From the NCBI GenBank assembly GCA_965153455.1, contig OZ234493.1, forward strand, positions 15,986,213-16,050,212: DNA of 64,000 bases, in the 5' to 3' direction. Both the position numbers and the translations under genes were made by a program. This stretch comes from Sphagnum compactum. Its lineage: Eukaryota; Bryophyta; Sphagnopsida; Sphagnales. Positions 12,569 to 23,800 of the stretch are shown here, in pieces. The notes under the pieces were generated by a model. It worked only from the letters and a program-made list of their open reading frames with translations, was not told the origin of the DNA and made no database searches. Numbering within the stretch: the first letter of the stretch is position 1; each line of letters starts with the position of its first letter.

Positions 12569-12993
12569 AGATTGAAATGGCTTTCCAAAGGAAACATCAT
12601 CAACATATTTGTTTCTTCTTGCAAAGGCACAATTTTCTTCAAGGCAATTGATGCATTAACAAATTTGTTTGGAACACCCATTACAACTACTTACATCCAT
12701 GGTCATATTATGCAAACCATGATAAAGGTAAGGTCCACCAACATTGTACAAGTTGTGATTTCCAATGCAAGTAATTGCAAGCTTATGGGTAGGATGATTA
12801 TTGTTGAATATTCAAACATTATGTGGAACCCTTGTGTTGTGCATTGTCTTGACCTCATGGTTGACAAAATTGGAAAACTTGATTAGCTAATGGAAGAAGT
12901 GTTGAGTGTTGCAAGAAACATGGTGACATTTGTCATTAAAAAACCCAAGGTGTTAACAATGTATAAGATGCACGGAAATTTGGAAACCTAGGT
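12569..12993 (+). pseudogene. hAT-type transposase fragment (DUF659 region)
   Basis: The reading frame has the order typical of the DUF659 part of plant hAT transposases: NIFVSSCKGTIFFKAIDA, then NIVQVVISNASNCKLMGR, then WNPCVVHCLDLMVDKIGKLD. After a stop it continues with a helix-like EEVLSVARNMVTFVIKKPKV. In intact family members the last block leads to the catalytic core and C-terminal dimerisation region, which are absent here. The right end abuts the end of a LINE on the opposite strand. It is a decayed internal fragment; stops and the missing start rule out a working protein. Confidence 0.75.
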
Positions 12994-13009
12994 TTTCAAC
13001 CATGTGTTA

Positions 13010-15160
13010 TGTTATAAACATCCGAGGGGGGACAAAAAATGCAATAAAAATCGATGGCCGGAACCATCACACAGAAGACAAAAGGGAAGGCCAAAGAAAG
13101 GCCAACAGACACACAACCCACATAAACCAAAAAAGGGAAAAAGTTAGTCCCTCTCATGGTAGGAAGTTATCTCACCCATGGCCCTTCTAATGTCACCTAC
13201 ATGCAAATCTTGAGATCTAAAAACAATAGGAGGTCTAGAACAAGCAATTCTCGCCAAAGTAATCTTCCTCTCTATAACAGAAGTTAAAGCATGTTGAAGA
13301 ATAATATTAACATGTTGCCTGAAAAACTAAATGCAAAAAGACAAGGACAAATGACCTTTCGATCATCTATCGTGGAAAAGACAAACACATTTTTTGATGA
13401 AACAATCCATATCACGCCTGGGTGCGTTACACACCTCCATGGTCATCAAAATAAAATGGTGCCCTTCATGAAGCCCTTTATATTTATGAATATTAGCAAT
13501 TGCGTAAAATTTCGCAACTGCACCTACTGGTCAACTTATAACATTCATAACCATTGTTTCACATGTCGAGTCAATAACCATCACATCAGTAATAAAAACC
13601 CGGTCTTCACAAATCATGTAGAAATTGGTTCGTAATGAAATTTTTGACATAAGGGCATACCATCACTTTCTCCATACAACGTGTCCACTATTTCAAGTGA
13701 AAGCATACATGATGTCTCTGATGGTGTCATGTGTGGTTATCCATTGACCTCCAAATAGACAATGTGGTAAATGCATGCCATATGTGTCTAACCCATGTCC
13801 ACACTCACACATGAGAAGATTAAATGTTGAATGTTAAATCAAACTAAGATGAAAACGCATCATTGAGGTGAAAGTAAAGTGTGTGATGCAAAATAAATGG
13901 ATAGATGGCTTAACAATCAATTATAGCCCCACATTCTGACCTGAACAAGAACAAATGTAGGATCTGGAAATAGAGGAAATGGAGTCATCTTTCAAAATAA
14001 ACCTAAAAGAGATGTCATGATGGATGTCCATCAAAGATGCTTATAAACTTGAGGCATTAGTAACTGCTAAACTTTCAAAAGAAAGGTGCATTTCTCTAAT
14101 TACGGGATGAAGGCTATTCCAAATTACACAAAGGCATGACATAAAGAGGTGTGGGCCCCCCTCAACCTAAGAAACATATTCCTCCAAAACGGGTCTATTG
14201 AAAATACAAAACTTGAAGCATAAATACGGAGCCACCAAAGCCCAACTCCTTAAAAAAGCAAGTGAGGCACAATCTTCCATAAATAAAAGGTTTATGCCAC
14301 TAAAGGAGATTGGTAAGTCAGGCATGACGTGCTGCTATGGACCCTTAAATAAACTCCCATGATCCTAGACCCATAATGTCTCCACATACATGTAAAATTC
14401 CTTTGTTAAAGGTAGTACTGCCAGTGTGAAATAAGGTTGACGAACCACACATGAAGACAAAATGCCCAATGCAACTTGTACATCTCACAAAAGAGGAAGA
14501 TCATCAATATGCGCCACATCTTGAGATAAAACCTCATTCAAAAAATAGGTGATAAAGTCCTGAGAGCCCACTGGCACACCCAAAATGCATAAACCATCTA
14601 TGACCAAAGTGTAACCATGAGGAATCTTTATGTTTAAAGAGATCCCTCATGGACTTTAAAGCTTACACTTTGACACTTTGACCCTAAGCCCAACTAGGGC
14701 TAATTGGGTTGAAAGGTGGTCAAAGGCAAACACAACCTCATTCATAGGGCCCATAATGTGGGTATCGTTTGCTAAGGATGGAAAGACACAGCTAGGGTCT
14801 CGCGTAATGGTCTCTACGAATGTTCAATAATGGGCTAAAGCAAATAAAAGACTACCTAGGGGGGTCACCTTGCCTTGTGCCTGAAGATGACTCAATAATG
14901 GTGATCCTTCCTCATGTTGCCCATGTTGGTAGTAAAGAGAAAAATGAACACCATAAAACAACTTGGTAAAGGGGACAATGTTTGCCAAAGGTCCCCTGGC
15001 ATCGCATGATCTTTTAATAACAATTCGAGAAATGCTATTAAAAGCGTTTTCAACATTAACTTGCATCACAACCCAACCAAGGTGTAGGTTGAAAAGGGCT
15101 TTAATGTCAAAAATGATGGTCTCACAACCTTCAAGGGTCAAAATTTTGAATTAATGGGGG
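13010..15160 (-). mobile_element. Degenerate LINE (non-LTR retrotransposon), copy 1
   Basis: On the minus strand the RT domain begins near 15150 (LEGCETIIFDIKALFNLH, then VMQVNVENAFNSISR), runs through PLGSLLFALAHY near 14824 and the catalytic box near 14760, where the expected YADD reads LAND, then MGPMNEVVFAFDHL and VGLRVKVSKC. The C-terminal part reads VIERKITLARIACSRPPI and ends ITSYHERD with a stop at 13144-13146. Many stops and frame changes interrupt it, so it is dead. The 5' part (ORF1, endonuclease) is absent. The C-terminal region matches copy 2 at 34955-36010 at the protein level. Confidence 0.85.
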
Positions 15161-16156
15161 GATAGGTGTTTTTGAAATGGCCCCTAAAGTTGTAGGACAA
15201 TGGAACGACTAAGAAGGCGAAAAAACACCTCGCTTGTGGCAATATGATGCACTTAGACTCCCTAACCCATGTTTAGACATGCCACTTAGCTTAAACCAAC
15301 TTAATTAAGTAGATCATGTTGTGCCATTTAATCATGTGTACATTTTAATTGTCAAACGAAACACAAATGACCATGCCATGTAAGTATATGTCACTACTAT
15401 ACATTTTAGTTGTAGAAACCAATCATAAATGATTGTATTATGTAAGTTGGATGAAAAATGTATGTAAATCACACCTCAATGCAATTGTTGTTCTAACTTG
15501 GCGCCATGTAATGTCTTTTGTAACTAAAATTTAATATGATTAATCCAAGGCAATTAAAAAAATTTGCAATCACATGTGTCATTAACAATTGAAAAATAGT
15601 TGAAAAACTAGTCATTAATATGTCATTCTTTGTAATGATAATTATAAATTTGTAGTCATTTTATAGAATCCTATGCCTGGTGGATAAAAAAGTTTTATAA
15701 TTGGGTTGTCATATGTATTCTTGAACATAGTTGGTACATCACTTATGAATGCATAAAATTTAAATGTTGTTTATTGATTAAAAATAGGGCAACAATGATT
15801 GCAACAATGGGAATAACTCCATCCACCCATCCATGTGGTTGCTTTCATCCTCCATCCATGGAAGCAAAATTTCTTATTTCTTCTATATCTTGCTTATTGA
15901 TTTTTATTTGTTCATTTTATTTTTTCTATTTGATGTGCATTACTTTATTAAAACATTTTTGTTTTGTTTTTGTTTTGTTTGATGCTTGTATTAGTTTTTA
16001 TGCATTTCCCTTCTTTTGTGTTGTGAATTGTTTTTTTATCTACCCCTTGCCCCCCACCCTTTTTTTTTTTAGTTAAAAATCCATTAGTTTTCATCCATTG
16101 CCTTTGTTTTTTCCTTTATTTGATGTTAATTGGTTTTTATCCATTCCTTTTTTCCC
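15161..16156. other. AT-rich spacer
   Basis: Nothing gene-like is seen. A Phe/Tyr-rich open frame at 15774-16076 is a by-product of T-rich low-complexity DNA. Confidence 0.5.
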
Positions 16157-16222
16157 CTATGTGATGTTTGAATACCTGTCTCCGTCTTTTGGCTAAGATC
16201 AAGTGTACTATGTGATGTTTGA
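16157..16222 (+). pseudogene. Truncated U2 snRNA retro-insertion with target-site duplication
   Basis: The 36 nt at 16172-16207 match the 5' end of U2 snRNA from its first nucleotide (ATACC) through TTTTGGCTAAGATCAAGTGT, with three mismatches. The insert is flanked on both sides by a perfect 15-bp direct repeat, CTATGTGATGTTTGA (16157-16171 and 16208-16222), a target-site duplication typical of target-primed reverse transcription. The rest of U2 (branch-point pairing region, Sm site, stem-loops) is absent, and no poly(A) tail is present. It cannot make a working snRNA. The form matches tailless 3'-truncated retropseudogenes. Confidence 0.85.
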
Positions 16223-16832
16223 TATATTTTATTCATTTTGGTTCTTTTAGTTGAATTTTGATATATTCTTATTGATTCATTTCAATTTAAATAATATTGT
16301 TATATAAGCATTTGCCATTTAGATTGCAATTTTTTCATCTTTTGGTTGAAAAAGGTTATCTTTGGCAAAATCACCTTCTTGCCTACCAATATTCGACATC
16401 CTTCACCCTTTGCTTGCTCCTATACCTTTGTTTGCATCATAAGGAACATATTCCTTGCATATTCATAATGTTCAAATTCATAAGTGACATAGAGATTTCT
16501 TGAATCTCTTCAATAGATTGTTGAAATGAGTTCAGTTTGATGAACTTACATCGGATCTACTTATTTTCAGTAGGTTCAAATTCATGACCATCACTTTCAA
16601 CCATTTCTTGCTCTTTGAAGTTTGGTGTTGTATGCTTGCCTAAAGTTTGGTGCACTATTGTTGCAATGAAGAAATTTGGAGATAATAAGAAGCGCAACCA
16701 CACAATTTCACAAGCATGAGGATCCACTTTGGTGAATGACAACCCATCGTCAATTTATTTGGCCTAAACTTAACACCATAGTTTCCATGTTTTTTTTTGA
16801 AAATGAACTATGTTTTGAAAATAATTGTTGTT

Positions 16833-17079
16833 ATATTAATAGGAAAATTTTAAATTCACACCTTTTTTGGTTAAATTCACACCCTTTGTTTATGCATCAG
16901 TCAGCATGTGCCAGACGTTCGGCAAGGTCTTCCTTCTAAAAGCCCATTCCAAAGTCATTATGCCCTTCAAGCAAGGTCTTCCTTCTAAAAGCCCCTTCCA
17001 AAGTCATTATGCCCTTTCTTTATTGAAGGGTGTGAATTTAACCAAAAAAGGTGTGAATTAAAAATTTTCCTATTAATAT
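16833..17079. mobile_element. 247-bp MITE-like element with 54-bp terminal inverted repeats
   Basis: The left arm (16833-16886) and right arm (17026-17079) are near-perfect inverted repeats, with one indel in an A/T run. The arms include ATATTAATAGGAAAATTTT and TTCACACCTTTTTTGGTTAA. The 140-bp interior holds a 49-bp direct duplication beginning at 16922 and 16971 (GCAAGGTCTTCCTTCTAAAA). There is no coding capacity. The ends contain TA and TTAA, so the target duplication cannot be fixed from one copy. Confidence 0.85.
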
Positions 17080-17280
17080 TTCATTTAACATTCACATGAC
17101 ACGTCACACTCCATGTCACCTTTAGTGTTATGTCTAACGCCAAGTGTGAACACCCATTAAGTTAACATTGTTCTAACATCTAGTTAGCACTAGTACTAGT
17201 ACACTTAGTTAGCATTAATAAGTACTATGCATGCACCATGATGTACTTAACGTGCACAATTATGTACTTAATTTGAAAAG

Positions 17281-17690
17281 AAGGAAAACCAAGGTCCCAT
17301 GGGAGTCCATCATATGGAAGGAAGGAAAACTGAGGTCCCATGGGAGTCCTCAATCTAAAAAGAAGGAAAAACTGAGGTCCCATGGGGGGTCTTAATCTGA
17401 AAAGAAGAATAACTGAGGTCCCATGAAGGTTGTTAATACGAAAAGATGGAAAACGGAGGTCCCATGGGGGTCCTTAATCTGAAAAGATGGAAAACAAAAG
17501 AAGGAAAACCGAGGTCCCATGAGAGTCCTTAATCGGAAAAGAAGGAACAATGGAGGCCTCATGGGAGTCCGTAACTTGAAAAGAAAGAAAATTGAGGTGT
17601 CATGGGAGTCCTTAATTATGAAAAGAAGGAAAAAATCGAGGTCCCATGAGAGTCCTTAATTTGAAATGGAAGAGAAAATCGAGGTCCTCT
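17281..17690. repeat. ~42-bp minisatellite (10 copies) upstream of the SCD1 gene
   Basis: GAGGTCCCATG-type starts recur at 17293, 17334, 17376, 17418, 17458, 17513, 17553, 17596, 17640 and 17683, a 40-44 bp period with one 14-bp insertion. Units carry the palindromic core TCCCATGGGA or a variant, then CCTTAATCTGAAAAGAAGGAAAA. The array ends about 190 bp before the SCD1 start codon, so it lies in the promoter or 5' leader. Confidence 0.9.
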
Positions 17691-17875
17691 TCTTTTTGGG
17701 ACCTGGTTCCTCTCCTCGATTCTGATTTTCCTCCATCAAGCAGCAACCTCCTCGTTCGCAGTTGTTGTTCGCATTGCGTGGCTCTTCCCGTTGTGTCCCG
17801 TTGTGTTGCGGATCGCTGTTGTTTGCTTTCGTTGATGTATGTGAAGAAGATCGTGATTCTTTCGCGCGCGCAGCG

Positions 17876-20800
17876 ATGGCGCGGCTAGTGGACTACTTCG
17901 TGGTGTGTGGGTTGGGGCCTGATCTGCATGCCATCGATGGCTCGCGGGGCTTTCAAGGAACTGGTATGAGGTACCAGCCGGCGCTTCTGGACCAGTTCCC
18001 TCCTCTGGCCACGCCGGAATGTCATCCACCTCCTCCACAGTTACCTCTGGTAAGCAAGCAAGCAAGCAAGCAAGCAAGCTTTTGGGGAAAAAAAAAACTA
18101 GCAAGGTTGTCAGTCCTTTTGCCGATCCGATCTCGTGCTTTCTCTTCCTCTTTTATCTTGGGGAGCTTGCTCTCTAGAGGGTTCTTGTCCAATGTGGGAG
18201 CAATGCGTAGGTTGATAGAGTTGCGTTTTAGGGTTAGAGTTTGACTGAGAGTTTTTTGGATGCAGTGTGTGCTGCCAGGAGGAGTGGAGATTTATTCCAC
18301 GGGACCCAATTCGCAAGATCCTAGTAGCTTCCCTCGTAGCTATCCCATTGTGCTCACAGGTTTGCATTCACCATATTGTGATTAGTGCAAGTCTTACAAT
18401 CTGCAGTGTATTTTTTTGGCCCCCCCCTTTTGCACAGATCTCAGTAATCTGCATTAGTTGCTGTGATGTTACATGTGCAAGGTTACAAAAGATGAGCTGA
18501 AGGCCAGCTTATTAGGGTTTGGTCTTGAGCAAATGTCTCTGTGGCCCTGCTGCCTGGTTCAGATGGAGATGGATCCAAGATTTATGTGAGTTGTGTGGCG
18601 TTTCGGGACCCGGTGGATGATGATGTTGCTCAGGCCTATAGCATCCCTCCGAATTCCTATGTGGATAAGTGCATCTGTCTTGTTTCCCACTCCGCTTGTT
18701 TCCAGGTTTTCCGGGAGGCTCTTGAGGAGCTGCATCGTAGATGTTTCTCAGCCTCTGGATGCAGGTGCCAATATCTTTGATCTCTAATCGTTCTTAGCAG
18801 CTGTAGATCTTCTGACACTCAGTCCAGCATTTCAGATGTGCAGCTGTAGTTGCAGGCAATATGTCTAGGAGAGTTGGGCGAGTAGAGTTCTTGACACACT
18901 CATGAAATAACAGCAAATGGACCATAACTTGCCCAATAATGTACCCCTATATGCATGGGCTCCTCATTGCTGTATATCCTTGGTTGTTTATTTGACCTTT
19001 GGCTTTAGTCAGAACTCTCCTGATCAGTGGAATGTCCAAAGCCAAAATCAGCAGAAGAACCCCTGGCTCTTGAACAAGGAGACAAGAATGCGGAGATGGT
19101 TTTGACACATCAGGCATTCTTGTGGCTGGTGATTTTGTATGCAGCAAACCAATTTGGGATATTGTTGCGCATATGGTAACATCTGTTCCACTGCCAAGTG
19201 CTGGAAAAAGCCAGATATTGTTCACAGTGGAAAATCACCTCCTGACAGTACAAGCTCCACTAAAGGGGGGCCTGCCTCATGCAGATGTACGCCACTTAAC
19301 ATTACTGTGTTTGAGTTGTGGAATGACTCCAAAATTGAGCTGCTAACCTTTCTCAGGTGGCTGCAGATGTCATTTGAGCCACTTGTCCGATGCTTGGATG
19401 TTGACAATGTGCTTCGCTTCTTCACTGCAATTCTTCTTGAACGGCGTGTGCTTGTGCGTGCCAACAAGTAGGTGTTCCTTTGCTATTTTCTATACAAGTG
19501 ACACAAGTTAAGAATAACAAATTTCACAAAACAACTTTCTGAACTCTAAGCATGCTCGGGTCACAAGTAGTTGTTTTGAATAGTAAATTCTAGATTTTGA
19601 TGCTTGTTGTTCCTGGAAATGATAGGATGTTGGGAATGTATGGGGTAGGTACTCAGTGCTGACAATGGTGGCAGAGGCTGTCTGCCACCTCATATACCCA
19701 ATCAAGTGGCAGGTGAGTGAATGTATGACTTGATAGGCAGCTAAATTTTGAAGAAGCTTATGTTCACAAGCTTGTTGCAGTGTGAACGAGGATACAACTA
19801 AATTTTTTGATACGGTATCTCTATTGGGTGCTGGCCAAAATCACAACTGATTCTTTCCATTGTGACATAAACTCAGGACACAGATTTTTTGTGTTTGCCA
19901 GAAATTTTGAGCTTTATATTATATACTCATTTACACCCACCATTGGGAGCTGATGACATCAGTGGGAAATAATGGCAGTTGGTTACTGCCATTCCTGATT
20001 AAGGTTATGGTCTGATACTTTTTTGGGTCAGACTCATAAGGTTATGATTACACTCATTCTTGTCAAGTTTATTTTGGTTTTACTGGAACTGACACAATAG
20101 TTGCCTTTGAAGTTTTGTCGTGGAGTTTGATTGTCATTCATTGTGACTGTGATGGTCTATTGCTTCCTGATTGACACTCATCAGCTTATGAATGAACTCA
20201 TTCTTGTCCTGTTCATGTTGTTTTACTGAAAGTGACATAATAGTTACCTTCAAAGTTTTACTGTGGAGTTTTCTCTCTAATCTCATAGATATGTGGCTTG
20301 ATAAGCATGGATTGTTGGTTTGTGGATTTTGAGGAATTGCTGTGGATTGCAGCATGTATACATTCCAGTCCTTTTTTATGCTGGAGTCGACTACATTGAT
20401 GCACCCACTCCATATCTGATGGGCCTGCACTCAGCTGTGGATACTACAGATTTGACTATGGATGGGGTATGCTTCTTTGCTGTTCTGTTTTGATCACAGT
20501 TGACTTTTCTTTTGGTGGCTTTCTGCAATTTAAGTTGAGAACATTGCAAGCAGTGCTGTTGACTGCTCACTAGAGCCTCTATGAAGTTCAAGTATGTGCT
20601 CAAAGTTTGTAAGGAGAAGAAGCTATGTATGTTATGATCACAGTGTGTCATATTTTTGAGGTTTTAATGTTGTTGTTAGGTGGTGGTGGTGAACCTGGAC
20701 AATAATCAAGTGGACTTCACACCAGAGGATATACCAGCATTGCCAGAGCCGGAAGGAAGCCAACTACGGGCAGCACTTTTGCAGTTGGTGCATCCTAATT

Positions 20801-23800
20801 TGGTCCAATTGGACTGTGCTCAGTCATCTGATTCCTACCTCTGCCGCTTTTCAAAGCCTTGGTGCCAGGACCATGACCGTGAACTGAGGTAACTGTGTCT
20901 ATGATGTAAGACCATGCTGTCCCTGTTATTTCACTGCCCATTTCCTTCTCACCTTGGATAATGTTCTACAGGGTGGGTATTGGTTTAGATTGTGCTGAAT
21001 GTTGACTTTAGGTGCCAGGTCCCAAAGTTTTGATGACTTGTACAACTGAGACTGCTGGATTCTGGAGATCTTACAAAAGCTACTGACTTTGTTTCTTGTG
21101 AGCCTAATTAATTCGAGAAAGGTTGCTGGATTAGAACTTCCTATTTAACTTCCATCTGTTGATGAATATCTAGGCTGCTCCATCTTGACCTCTTGGCTCC
21201 TGATTGCAGGCTTATTTTTCTGCAGTTCTTAGCTTCAATTCTAAGTGGATATCGTGACTTTGTGGTAAGCTTTCCTGTCTGGATTGTTGTGGCTTGAATG
21301 AGGACACTACTGATGCTAGCTGACATCATTACTAAGTTATCCAATTGCTACTGGAAATGTGACATAAACTCAGCATGATTAGGATGACACTCATTCTTGT
21401 TGTGTTCATTTTGGTGTTGCTGTAACTGACACAATAATTCCCTTCAAAGTACTCTTCTGGAGTTTTTGTCATTGTTGCATGGATATGTATGAATTGCTGT
21501 GATCTGATGGGTGCAGATATGCAATGTGTTTTCTCTGTTCATGGTTTCCATTCACTGAGCTGTACTTGGATATTTGGCAATTATGGGTTCAAGCTTTGCA
21601 ATAAAGTCTTCTTTCTGGTTCCTTTCAGGATACTTCCCATGAAGCAACAAATGTGTTCAATACTCAGGCATTTCTGAAGAAGCGTTCAAGGATAACCAAT
21701 GTTTCATCAGATGATATGGTAATACCCAGGTTATTTAAATATGCCTTGTGGCTTAAACCACACAGCACTGATCAAGGACTAAGTTTGTTTGGAGCACATT
21801 GAGTCTTGGAGCATGTTTCTGACATGGAGCTGAAAGCTGTGGGTTGATGCAGGTGGGCCAACTCTTAGGAACAATAAACTTCATGGATTTCCTAGAAAGA
21901 GGTCATGGGGCTGTAGAGGCAGGACCTAATCTGTTGGACAAGTTGCAAATAGCCATGGCACGTGGTGAAGGCCCTATAAGTGTATTGTCAGTCCTGGCTG
22001 GGGAGCGTGAAATCCTTACTGTTTCAGATGCAAGCAGCCAGGGCCCAGGTAGGAAAGCACTTGTTTGCACTTTCTGTATTGAAGAATTCTTCCCAGTGAG
22101 GGATTTGTAAGAACTGAATGTTTTTTCCCTTGTCGGCAGTGTCCAGACACAGACATTGTTATGATCGCTTTCCTGCAAATATTAGGACTCCTGCCCAAGA
22201 TGAAAAACGAAGGGCCACTTTGACAGCTGCAGCTACCATTTCACCGTAAGCTATTGACATGCTTCAGAATTTGTGTCAAGCCAAACCCTGCTGAAGTAGT
22301 AGCATCGTGTAAAAGAATAGAACATGCTTGGATTTGGCGGTGGTAAGTGAGCTTGTTCAGTGAGCCAGCTATTCTGTCTTTTCACTAGCATCTTTCTTTG
22401 TAAAATGCAGCTCTTTTTCAAGAAGAGCAAGAGAAGGAGAGCACTCAAAAGAAAGAGCTGTGAGTCCATTTGACAACCCTTTTCCCCTTGGATGTGTCTT
22501 CAATTTTGGAGTTTAAGCTTTGTATGCCAAAGTTGTATTGTTGACCACTTACATCCAATTTGGCTGTTTGTCTATCTTGTGTGAAGGCTGAGCGAGAGCT
22601 CATGGTTCTTGACATCAAAGTCAAGCTACAGGTTTGTCACTTTCTGGATAGAGACTGTCTGTCTTTTTGGATCAATGGCTCATTCACAGAGTTGAACAAG
22701 AAACTGGTGTTGGTCATTGGACTTATCTAGAACCATATTCTCTCTTGCAGGGTTTATGGAAGCGCCTCATCAATCTCAGTGGTGCAGAGGATCCCCTTTC
22801 ATCTTCTGAGTATGGAACCATCTTTGGTACGTATCAGCCTGTCTTCTGTTCTTCTTTTCGTGAGGTATCCACTGTTAGGAAAGTAGATGTCTTTGTTAAA
22901 GGTGCTGTGGGTGTGGGTGTCTTTGTGGTAGTTATCAAATGGGCCAGTGAATTTCTTAAACTGTAAGTATGGAGAAGTTCTCAGTACTTCCAAAGATATC
23001 TATTTTACTGTCACTGAACATGTGTGACTGTTGGGTGTTCAAACAACTCATTTTTTTCCTCTGTTATTTGGGGTTGGGGTCTTGTCTTTTCCCTGTTAGC
23101 TGATATGTTGTTGGATCTGAAATCTGTAATATACTTACTTTCTTACAATCTGTGAATTCTATTTAGTTTGACTTAAATCACAAGTATCAGGAAATTCTCA
23201 ATACTCATGGAGATATTGTCTGTTGTATTTTGAGCTAGTCTGTTGATTCCATGGTTAATGTCTTTTGCTGTCATAATTGTGTCATGTCTCATCATGTGTC
23301 TTGTGGTTGATTGACAGCTTTGATAGAGTCAGATGCGGAGGGCATCGGTGGCAGTGGATTGGTGGAATGCTTAAGAGAGCACATTCAATCAGTAAGTATG
23401 AACTACTCTTGGGAGCCTTTGGTGGTGTTATGTGCATCGTTATTCTTACTTTGAAAAATGGTGTGCATGTGTGTAGGGCTGGCGATGCGATTTAACAGAC
23501 CAGCAGTTTATGGCTGTCAAAGAACTGGTGAGTGAGATCCTAAACCTTGTCCATGTGGTCATTCATATATGTCATGACATACATTCTGGTGTGATTGTTT
23601 TTACCTATCGTGATGCATTTCTATGTAACACATAGGTGTGGCTTCTTTTGCAGATGAAAACAACAATAAATAGGGCAACTATGCGCGGTGATATGCCAAC
23701 TGTCTGTGGCGCTTTGGAAATCACAGCAGAAATTTATCGCAAAGATTTGGGCAATGTTACTGACTACATCCAACGGCACCTTGGAACTTTGCCTGTTTGG

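Noticed and set aside
15774-16076. 100-codon Phe/Tyr/Leu-rich frame that could suggest a membrane protein
   Set aside because: It is a translation of T-rich low-complexity DNA with no homologous motif.
17762-18244. 160-codon frame starting before the SCD1 ATG
   Set aside because: It contains exon 1 in frame but adds an upstream leader and runs on into intron 1; the family N-terminus MAR.. at 17876 is the better start.
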